DNA from: an uncultured Porphyromonas sp.
GTDB lineage: Bacteria > Bacteroidota > Bacteroidia > Bacteroidales > Porphyromonadaceae
DNA length: 11,214 nucleotides
Reading direction: 5' to 3'
Assembly (NCBI GenBank): GCA_945965245.1
Contig: CAMFNC010000031.1
Span: forward strand, 1 to 11,214
Part shown: piece after piece, positions 1 through 6,178 of the stretch
Layout: every line of letters begins with the position of its first letter
How positions within the stretch are numbered: position 1 is the stretch's first letter
Notes under the pieces: model-generated
What the model was told of the DNA's origin: nothing
The model's database searches: none
The model's input: the letters and a program-made list of their open reading frames with translations, nothing else
Position numbers and translations under genes: made by a program

Positions 1-32
1 TGCATAAATTAATTTCATTTTATGCATAAATT
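1..32. repeat. Two direct copies of TGCATAAATT, possible operator
   Basis: The 10-mer TGCATAAATT occurs at 1-10 and again at 23-32, a 22-base period or about two helical turns. The second copy lies inside ATTTTATGCATAAATT and contains the palindrome TATGCATA (21-28). AT-rich paired palindromes at such spacing are typical of binding sites for a dimeric or hexameric repressor; arginine-repressor (ArgR) boxes are one AT-rich class they resemble. That identity is a guess. The sites lie 87 bases upstream of the eno promoter candidate, so they may serve a gene to the left of the window. Confidence 0.35.
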
Positions 33-118
33 TTTCACCCTTATCCGAAGCTGCATACAAACATGTCTTAAATGATAGCGTTTGAACCGAACTCACATTA
101 AAAGAGGCAGTTATTTCG

Positions 119-126
119 TACCTTTG
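119..126 (+). promoter_or_regulatory. Candidate -7 promoter element of eno (TACCTTTG)
   Basis: TACCTTTG fits the Bacteroidota housekeeping -7 consensus TAnnTTTG exactly and lies 41 bases before the eno ATG. No TTG is present about 20 bases further upstream, so the -33 half is weak or absent. The leader after it is AT-rich (roughly 137-167) and has no Shine-Dalgarno sequence, as is usual in this phylum. Confidence 0.5.
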
Positions 127-167
127 TGCCGGCTAAGAAAAGTCAGTAAATATAAATATCAGTTATT

Positions 168-1448
168 ATGGAAATTGTAAAAATCGTAGGCCGCGAAATT
201 TTAGACTCACGCGGCAATCCCACCGTGGAAGTGGATGTACATTTGGCTTGTGGCGTAATGGGACGCGCCTCTGTGCCCAGCGGTGCTTCTACCGGCGAAA
301 ATGAAGCACTCGAATTGCGTGATGGTGACAAAAAACGCTATTGCGGTAAGGGTGTGCAGAAGGCCGTGCTGAATATCAACGAAAAAATCGCTCCCGAATT
401 GTATGGTATGAGTGCGCTGAATCAACGTGCCATCGACATGAAGATGCTGGAGTTGGACGGCACAAAGACCAAGAGCAACCTCGGTGCCAACGCCATCCTC
501 GGTGTTTCTTTGGCTGTGGCCAAGGCTGCCGCCAACTATCTGGAAATCCCCTTGTATCGCTATATAGGCGGCACCAATACTTATGTATTGCCCGTGCCCA
601 TGATGAATATCATCAACGGTGGTTCGCACTCCGATGCCCCCATTGCTTTCCAGGAATTCATGATTCGTCCCGTGGGTGCCGAAAGTTTCCGCGAAGGTCT
701 GCGTATGGGTGCCGAAGTATTCCATGCGCTGAAGAAAGTACTCAAAGACCGTGGTCTGAGCACCGCAGTGGGTGACGAAGGTGGTTTTGCTCCGGCTCTG
801 AACGGCACGGAAGATGCCATCGAGTCAATCCTCAAGGCTGTAGAAACTGCCGGTTATGTGGCCGGTAAGGATATCACCATTGCCATGGACTGCGCATCCA
901 GCGAATTCTACAAAGACGGCGTGTATGACTATACCAAGTTCGAAGGTGACAAGGGTGTGAAACGCTCTGCCGATGAGCAAGTGGCTTATCTGACCGAGTT
1001 GGTAAACAAATATCCCATTGACTCCATTGAAGACGGTATGAGCGAAAACGACTGGGAAGGCTGGAAGAAACTCACCGCCGCCATCGGCAAACGCTGCCAG
1101 TTGGTGGGTGACGATCTCTTTGTGACCAATGTAGAATTCCTGCGTCGCGGTATTTCGGAAGATTGTGCCAACTCTATTTTGATTAAGGTTAATCAGATTG
1201 GTTCGCTCACCGAAACGTTGGATGCCATCGATATGGCTCACCGCCATGGCTATACCTCTGTGACCAGCCACCGCTCCGGTGAAACAGAAGATGCCACCAT
1301 TGCCGACATCGCCGTGGCCACCAACAGCGGTCAAATCAAGACCGGCTCCATGAGCCGCACAGACCGTATGGCCAAGTACAACCAGCTCCTCCGCATCGAA
1401 GAGGAATTGGGCGATTTGGCAGTGTATGGCTATAAGCGCATCAAGTAA
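168..1448 (+). CDS. eno: Enolase (phosphopyruvate hydratase)
   Basis: Cytosolic glycolytic enzyme (EC 4.2.1.11) that interconverts 2-phosphoglycerate and phosphoenolpyruvate. The 426 residues match the family's usual length of about 430. The N-terminal strand EIVKIVGREILDSRGNPTVE and the SGAST loop (residues 39-42 region) are present. Catalytic positions are recognisable: H153, E163 in QEFMI, E204 in GDEGGFAP, K340 in LIKVNQIG, H368 in SHRSGETED and K391 in IKTGS. The Mg ligands are D241, E288 and D315/D316. The protein is complete, with no frameshift. The ATG at 168 starts exactly at the conserved N-terminus and follows a TAnnTTTG promoter by 41 bases. The gene is transcribed alone and ends in a strong hairpin; its neighbours on the right run the opposite way and are unrelated in function. 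Confidence 0.98.
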   Translation: MEIVKIVGREILDSRGNPTVEVDVHLACGVMGRASVPSGASTGENEALELRDGDKKRYCGKGVQKAVLNINEKIAPELYGMSALNQRAIDMKMLELDGTKTKSNLGANAILGVSLAVAKAAANYLEIPLYRYIGGTNTYVLPVPMMNIINGGSHSDAPIAFQEFMIRPVGAESFREGLRMGAEVFHALKKVLKDRGLSTAVGDEGGFAPALNGTEDAIESILKAVETAGYVAGKDITIAMDCASSEFYKDGVYDYTKFEGDKGVKRSADEQVAYLTELVNKYPIDSIEDGMSENDWEGWKKLTAAIGKRCQLVGDDLFVTNVEFLRRGISEDCANSILIKVNQIGSLTETLDAIDMAHRHGYTSVTSHRSGETEDATIADIAVATNSGQIKTGSMSRTDRMAKYNQLLRIEEELGDLAVYGYKRIK

Positions 1449-1466
1449 AATACCCCTCATTCTATT

Positions 1467-1502
1467 AAAAGGCTGAACCTCGTCATAAGGTTCAGCCTTT
1501 TT
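1467..1502. terminator. Bidirectional intrinsic terminator between convergent genes
   Basis: A perfect 14-bp stem, AAAAGGCTGAACCT (1467-1480) with AGGTTCAGCCTTTT (1488-1501), closes a 7-base loop. It begins 19 bases after the eno stop and runs into a T tract (1498-1502). The opposite strand has its own U-rich end, so the hairpin can also stop the operon whose last gene ends at 1528. Confidence 0.9.
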
Positions 1503-1527
1503 ATTTAGATATTTTTAGGGGAATGGC

Positions 1528-2589
1528 CTAAAGCGTGGGTGTGGCTTTACGGATATGACGGAGAATCCGGTCGGGAGTCAAGGTGTGCCGGCAAGCAAAA
1601 TCACCTCGTCGGCATGTCTTATTATTGCCGAAAATGGTGCATGGGCAACAATCCAAATCTGTGGGGAGTAGGCAGTCTGCGAGTTGCTGACCGTAACCAA
1701 GAAATCCGGCCGCAGGATGTGTGCCGCACCATATCGAAATAACCCGAACGCCCACCATGGAAGCCATGTGCATATTGGCACTATCCATAGAAATCATACA
1801 GCGAAGTCGGGAGATGAGAGCCAGTTCTTCGGATAGTTTCAACGTGCCGGCCACACACCGCACGTCATTGTATCTGCCTGCCCACACCTGAAGTGTTTCT
1901 GCCTCTTTGCCTTTGCCTCCAAAAAGATAGATGCGGTAGCGTCTCTCTTCGGCCAGAGAGGCAATCACTTGCTCCATCAAATCCAAATCATAGGTTTTGG
2001 CACTGGTGCTGGCAAAGGGAGCGATGCCTATGGCTATGTGTCCATCGTTATTTTTCGGCTCCTTCAGCTTGGTGCAGACCGAAAGCCACAAATCTTCGGG
2101 GAGGGATAGAGTGGTGAACTCTTCGGCCGGTGGCATGGCAAGTCCGCGATGCAAAAGCAGGTCACGATACAAGTCCGTCATTTTGGGCAATGTGACGGAC
2201 ATACTGCCTGCTTGGCGATGAATCAATCGGCTGCGCAATCGCCGAGGTTTGCGCAGAGCCGTGAAGGGAATGCCGTGGAGTTTGAGATAGGAGCGGATAA
2301 CCTGAGAGCGCAATACGCCGTGCATATCCAACACGGCATCGAAGTGATGCTTGCGATGCAACTGCCGGACAAAACTTATCAAGCCCCCGAACTTGCCTTC
2401 CGGACCACGCTTGTCGAAAGGGATTGTGGTCAGATTGGCCGGCGTATGAACCAGCAGACCGGTCAGAAATGGTTGCGTCAGGAGCGTAAAGCAATCATCG
2501 GGATTCAGTCGGGCTGCCGCATAGAGTTGTGGCAGTAACATGGCCACATCGCCCATGGCAGACAGCCGGATAACGAGATAGTGCGCCAC
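1528..2589 (-). CDS. Glycosyltransferase family 9 protein (heptosyltransferase-like)
   Basis: A predicted cytoplasmic GT-B fold transferase resembling ADP-heptose:LPS heptosyltransferases, which build the LPS inner core. The 353 residues are normal for GT9. The N-terminus YLVIRLSAMGDVAMLLP is the family's opening strand and glycine turn. DMHG (88-91), FGGKGKEAE (223-231) and the sugar-nucleotide motif DSANMHMA (269-276) follow in order. A cysteine group near the C-terminus (C314, C315, C317, C326, C333) suggests a metal or disulfide site. The start is GTG, nine bases after the stop of the DUF4254 gene. That stop is in the same frame and no ATG lies between, and the GTG places the conserved strand at residue 4. 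This is the last gene of the operon. GT9 membership is firm; heptose as donor is inferred. Confidence 0.88.
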   Translation of the reverse strand: MAHYLVIRLSAMGDVAMLLPQLYAAARLNPDDCFTLLTQPFLTGLLVHTPANLTTIPFDKRGPEGKFGGLISFVRQLHRKHHFDAVLDMHGVLRSQVIRSYLKLHGIPFTALRKPRRLRSRLIHRQAGSMSVTLPKMTDLYRDLLLHRGLAMPPAEEFTTLSLPEDLWLSVCTKLKEPKNNDGHIAIGIAPFASTSAKTYDLDLMEQVIASLAEERRYRIYLFGGKGKEAETLQVWAGRYNDVRCVAGTLKLSEELALISRLRCMISMDSANMHMASMVGVRVISIWCGTHPAAGFLGYGQQLADCLLPTDLDCCPCTIFGNNKTCRRGDFACRHTLTPDRILRHIRKATPTL

Positions 2590-2598
2590 CGTGTTGGA

Positions 2599-3210
2599 TT
2601 AAAGCGGTTTTCCCTTGAGCATCGGGTTCAGCTCCGGGTCGTTATACATCTTCATCTGCTTATAAACTTTCATGTATTTGCGTCCAGCCTCGATGTCTGC
2701 CATCAATTCATCAATGGCTGTGGTCAGATCCTTTTCCTGTTCCAGCAAAACAGCTAATTTATCGGCACACTTTTTACGCTTGGTTTCGTCATCTTGAGCT
2801 GCTTGTTCGGCCTTGCGCATATTATGAATTTTGAGTTTCAAGATGGAGAGGCGGTCAATGGCCCATGCCGGGCTTTCGGTATTGATTTTAGCGTCCGGCA
2901 AAATCTTTACGGCTTGATATTTTTGGAGGAAATAGCTGTCTATCAGCTCCACCAAGTCGGTACGCTCCTGATTGCTGCGGTCTATGCGGCGTTTGATAAC
3001 CAATGCTTGGGCGGGGTCGATGTCCGGGTCGCGAATGATGTCTTCCAGACACCATTGTGCATTGTCTATCCAATTTTTTCTGAAAAGGTCGTGTTCGATA
3101 GTGTGTTCGGTGTATGGGTTGGCAATAGGGGCATCGATGCTGCCTTTCTTTTCGTAGACATCAATGGCTTCGCTGAAGATGCGGCAAGCCAGGCTGCTGA
3201 AATTTTCCAT
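2599..3210 (-). CDS. DUF4254 domain-containing protein
   Basis: A soluble, mostly helical protein of 203 residues with no signal peptide or membrane segment, so probably cytoplasmic. It matches DUF4254 by remembered family features: HDLFRKNWIDNAQWCLEDIIRD (residues 40-61), a short polar link, and TESPAWAIDRLSILKLKIHNM (111-131). These are followed by a charged, coiled-coil-prone stretch (about 132-185). No catalytic motif is evident. It lies between an LTA-synthase-like membrane protein (59-base gap upstream) and a GT9 glycosyltransferase (9-base gap downstream), so a role in the same envelope glycan pathway is likely. A near match to a -7 element (TTCCTTTG on the - strand, 3249-3242) in the upstream gap might allow some independent transcription. 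The biochemical function is unknown. Confidence 0.85.
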   Translation of the reverse strand: MENFSSLACRIFSEAIDVYEKKGSIDAPIANPYTEHTIEHDLFRKNWIDNAQWCLEDIIRDPDIDPAQALVIKRRIDRSNQERTDLVELIDSYFLQKYQAVKILPDAKINTESPAWAIDRLSILKLKIHNMRKAEQAAQDDETKRKKCADKLAVLLEQEKDLTTAIDELMADIEAGRKYMKVYKQMKMYNDPELNPMLKGKPL

Positions 3211-3269
3211 ATCGGTGTATTTTATTGAGTATTAACAGTTCCAAAGGAAATTATTTGCCGGGCAGGGCA

Positions 3270-5249
3270 TTAAGGTTCGGCCATCCGATTGGCCAAAGTG
3301 CGGTCTGTGTAAGTTTGACGGAAAGCGTTGATGATGCGTTCCATCTGTTCTGCTTTTCGATTGATGGCAGGATTGTTTTGATCCAATAGATTGTTTTTCT
3401 GCATTTTATCCTGTTTTAGATCATACATCAAAGCTACTTTGTCGCCTCCGGGCGAAGTGATGACCAGCGTGTCTTGCTGTACCAATTGGAAGGCATCTTC
3501 ATTGTTCATCAGTGCCACCTGCAAAAGCGAAGGATTGAGCAAATCTTGACCGAAAGCTACGAATTTGCCTTTGTAGCCTAAGAGATTGAGCAGTGTGGGC
3601 ATGATATCCGCTTGCTGAGCTGTCTGCACACGGCGTCCTTTTAATTTACCTTCTGGATCAAAGAATATCAGTGGAATGCGATATGTACCTGCTGGGGTTT
3701 CGTATTGTGGCAAAACACCACTCACGGCATGGTCTGCCACTATTACGAACAGCGTATTTTTATACCATGGCTTGGTTTGAGCCTGCGCAAAGAAGTTGCG
3801 CAGTGCATCGTCTGTATAGCCGATACATTCCATAATGGGCATTTTGCCTTTGGTGTATTTGTGTTTATAGCCTTCGGGGATTTGGAATGGGTGGTGAGAC
3901 GATAGAGTAAACAGCGTACCCAGGAAGGGCTGTTTCAGCGTATCAAGTTGCTGTACCGTGTAGGGTAGGAACTTATGATCCCAAATACCCCATGTACCGT
4001 CATGGTCTTTGCTATTGGCGTATTGTGTGCCACCGTAATATAGGTCATAGCCCACCTGATGCGTAAAGGATTCAAACCCCATAGAGCCATTGTCCGCACC
4101 GTGGAAAAAGGCCGAGGTGTATCCCATGGGTTTGAGTAAAGATGCTATGGAGTTGAGTTTATTGCCGGAATAATGCGATACAAAAAAAGGTGCTCCCACA
4201 CGAGGCAGCGAAGTCAGGATAGAGGGCATGGCGTCAATGGACTTACGGCCGTTGGCATAAGCATGGTCAAAAAACAATCCTTGCCGCGCCAGCGAATCGG
4301 CAAACGGCGTGTAGCCTTTGTATCCCGGCACATCGGCATTGAGTAATCCCGACCATTCGGCAGCAAAACTCTCCCAGATAATAATCATCACATTTTTACC
4401 TGCAAATTCTCCATACATTTCGGCATTTGGGGCAGGGAAGTCTTTCACTGCCGGATAGATGGCTTCTGCTTCTTCCGCAGTATAGATATGAAGAGGTTGC
4501 AGCGTGGGTTTACCGGCAGTGCGAATAAAACAAAATGGTGTATTGAGTACCATGGCGCGCTGCTGCGGTTCATCGATATATCGCCCGGCATCCGTCATAC
4601 TGATGGGGCGAATGGAGTGTGCCAATCCTCCGCGAATACCCCCCACGGCAGCCACGCATACCAGTATGAACCACACCGAGCCCATGCCGTAGTACAGCCA
4701 AGGGTATTGGCGCCAATAGTCTTCGCGCACCGTAAGCGTGCGTTTGTATAGCCATATCATGCCCCATATCAGCACGATGGTAATGAGTGTGAGGTACCAA
4801 TAATCCCATAGCATGCGCACATAGCTGAATTTATTTTCGTTGCTAAATTCCGAGAAAACAGCCATCGTGGTGCGGCTCAAGGTGAAACGGAAATATCCGG
4901 CATCTGCCATGTTTAGCGTAACAGCCATGGTATTGGTAATGGCAAATATCCAAAGCAATACTTTCTGATATTTGCGCGAAGCCCGGAAGCGAAAGGGTAG
5001 GATGCTGAGTAAGATGAAGAGGGAATTGACGTAGAAAAGCGCAGAAAGGTCGAATTTTAGTCCTCCTCTGAAGATATTTAAGAGTGTGGTGCCACTTGCA
5101 ATATGCAGCAGTCCGCTATTAAGGACGTAAAAGATAAACCGCAAGAGCGTATATACGAACAATACGATGAGTAATCGCTCCACCAATCGTAAGGGTGCAG
5201 ATTGAAAAAAGGCACTGAGGCGACGACCCCAAAGAGAGTTATAATTCAC
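3270..5249 (-). CDS. LTA synthase family / sulfatase-fold phosphotransferase
   Basis: An inner-membrane protein of 659 residues. Five N-terminal hydrophobic segments (about 24-46, 66-86, 97-116, 150-168, 186-206) precede an alkaline-phosphatase-superfamily domain (about 284-600) expected outside the membrane. Visible active-site elements are E293 in MIIIWESF, the likely nucleophile S337 in NGRKSIDAMPSIL, FHGADNGSMGF (382-392) and the metal pair D506-H507 in FVIVADH. Relatives such as LtaS and MdoB/OpgB transfer phosphoglycerol from lipids to polymers, while EptA-type relatives transfer phosphoethanolamine. In a Gram-negative cell the acceptor is probably LPS or another glycan. The start is GTG: an in-frame stop lies six bases before it, and the next methionine (M108) would cut off the first membrane segments. 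First gene of a three-gene operon with its own promoter candidate. The exact donor and acceptor are unknown. Confidence 0.88.
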   Translation of the reverse strand: MNYNSLWGRRLSAFFQSAPLRLVERLLIVLFVYTLLRFIFYVLNSGLLHIASGTTLLNIFRGGLKFDLSALFYVNSLFILLSILPFRFRASRKYQKVLLWIFAITNTMAVTLNMADAGYFRFTLSRTTMAVFSEFSNENKFSYVRMLWDYWYLTLITIVLIWGMIWLYKRTLTVREDYWRQYPWLYYGMGSVWFILVCVAAVGGIRGGLAHSIRPISMTDAGRYIDEPQQRAMVLNTPFCFIRTAGKPTLQPLHIYTAEEAEAIYPAVKDFPAPNAEMYGEFAGKNVMIIIWESFAAEWSGLLNADVPGYKGYTPFADSLARQGLFFDHAYANGRKSIDAMPSILTSLPRVGAPFFVSHYSGNKLNSIASLLKPMGYTSAFFHGADNGSMGFESFTHQVGYDLYYGGTQYANSKDHDGTWGIWDHKFLPYTVQQLDTLKQPFLGTLFTLSSHHPFQIPEGYKHKYTKGKMPIMECIGYTDDALRNFFAQAQTKPWYKNTLFVIVADHAVSGVLPQYETPAGTYRIPLIFFDPEGKLKGRRVQTAQQADIMPTLLNLLGYKGKFVAFGQDLLNPSLLQVALMNNEDAFQLVQQDTLVITSPGGDKVALMYDLKQDKMQKNNLLDQNNPAINRKAEQMERIINAFRQTYTDRTLANRMAEP

Positions 5250-5283
5250 TTTATGTTAGCTGTTTGTTATGTTATTCGGCTTA

Positions 5284-5291
5284 CAAAGATA
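5284..5291 (-). promoter_or_regulatory. Candidate -7 element for the envelope operon (TATCTTTG)
   Basis: Read on the - strand, TATCTTTG fits TAnnTTTG exactly. It ends 34 bases before the GTG start of the LTA-synthase-like gene and lies in a 107-base gap after the DUF4249 gene. No TTG is evident at the -33 distance. It suggests the envelope operon is transcribed independently of the sigma/FecR/receptor operon. Confidence 0.5.
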
Positions 5292-5339
5292 TGGATTTGC
5301 CCTTAGATGACGCACTCATCGGGCGAGGCGGCTATCCGA

Positions 5340-5357
5340 ATACCCCTTTGGGAGTAT
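5340..5357 (-). terminator. Short hairpin at the end of the receptor operon
   Basis: On the - strand, ATACTCCCAAAGGGGTAT folds into a 7-bp stem (one G-T pair) with a CAAA loop. It begins at the last base of the DUF4249 stop codon. No U tract follows, so it is at best a weak terminator or a 3'-end stabiliser. Confidence 0.3.
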
Positions 5358-6178
5358 CAGTTTTCATCTGGTAGCATTTCCGAGGCTTCTGAGGCAGCTC
5401 CGATTACGCCCAAATAGCCTTTGGAGCGTGGCATTTCGATTAGAGCTTTGTCGTTATGCTTCTGTGCTTCATAGTTATAAAGATATTGGTAATATGCGGC
5501 ATCCACGGATTGCACCCTGAGATAAACATCGCCATAAAGATATGGTCGATAAATACGTAGCCGCAGAAGACTTCTGTCATTTTTGGTGTGCAAGAAAAGC
5601 CGTTCCGCATTACTTGACAGTTCATTGTATCGGGCATTATCGGTTTCGGGACTGTCACACGCAAATCTCAGGAGTTGATCTTTGCCGTTTTCTATTCGAT
5701 GGATTTCCAAAACATAATATTTCTCTTGATCTGCCGAAGAGAGCATGGCTTCTACCTCTAATTCGTCCGTCAAATTTCGCATAGAGGTTTGTAGTTGCAC
5801 CGCTGCCGGTATTTGCTTGGAGATAACCAATTCGTTTCCCGTGGTCGGGATGGCTGTCAGAGTAAAGAATTCGCCTGCTGTCAGTTTTTCGATGGATGTG
5901 AAATAGTGGTTTTTATCGGCACCCAAGGTAATTTCTCTCCCGTCGGCTCGGCGCAACGTCATCTTGCGGATGGTTGCTGCCGAGTTTGGAGTTTCCTGTA
6001 TGGAGGAGGCATAAATACGCAGAGGGCTGCCGGCCACAACGGCTCCCAACAGTACCGGACTATCTTCGGTATTGATTTGATGTCCGAGCTCGGACAGATC
6101 GATAAATCGTTCGCAAGCCGTGCTTCCGAATAGTATTGTAAGCAGGAATATAAATAAGAAAGTATGGCGCATATTCAT
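5357..6178 (-). CDS. DUF4249-like lipoprotein, receptor partner
   Basis: A predicted lipoprotein of 273 residues: a hydrophobic signal (HTFLFIFLLTILFGSTA) is followed by the probable lipidated cysteine C22. The body has the beta-rich pattern remembered for DUF4249: SPVLLGAVVAGSPLRIYASSI near the N-terminus, a FTLTA strand, YYVLEIHRI in the middle, and a closing block that ends YLGVIGAASEA. The chosen ATG overlaps the receptor stop as TGATG, which indicates translational coupling. An ATG four codons earlier (6190) would add MENL, overlap by 13 bases and put a glutamate in the signal's n-region. An ATG two codons later is also possible. DUF4249 genes commonly sit directly after TonB-dependent receptors in Bacteroidota; the role is probably as an extracytoplasmic accessory. 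Function and ligand are unknown. Confidence 0.8.
   Translation of the reverse strand: MNMRHTFLFIFLLTILFGSTACERFIDLSELGHQINTEDSPVLLGAVVAGSPLRIYASSIQETPNSAATIRKMTLRRADGREITLGADKNHYFTSIEKLTAGEFFTLTAIPTTGNELVISKQIPAAVQLQTSMRNLTDELEVEAMLSSADQEKYYVLEIHRIENGKDQLLRFACDSPETDNARYNELSSNAERLFLHTKNDRSLLRLRIYRPYLYGDVYLRVQSVDAAYYQYLYNYEAQKHNDKALIEMPRSKGYLGVIGAASEASEMLPDEN

Noticed and set aside
207..725. Long antisense reading frame (172 codons) within eno
   Set aside because: It is a shadow of a strongly conserved gene; the translation is histidine/glycine rich with no recognisable domain, and no promoter precedes it.
825..1460. Antisense reading frame (211 codons) across the 3' half of eno
   Set aside because: It begins over the terminator side of eno and its protein has no family features; codon bias of eno on the other strand explains the open frame.
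2794..3228. 144-codon + strand frame opposite DUF4254
   Set aside because: It is antisense to a recognised family and shows no domain of its own.
3270..5249. Gene as a true sulfatase
   Set aside because: Five N-terminal membrane segments and the WESF, NGRKSID and ADH motifs fit LTA-synthase/phosphotransferase relatives; the CxPxR-type sulfatase signature is absent.
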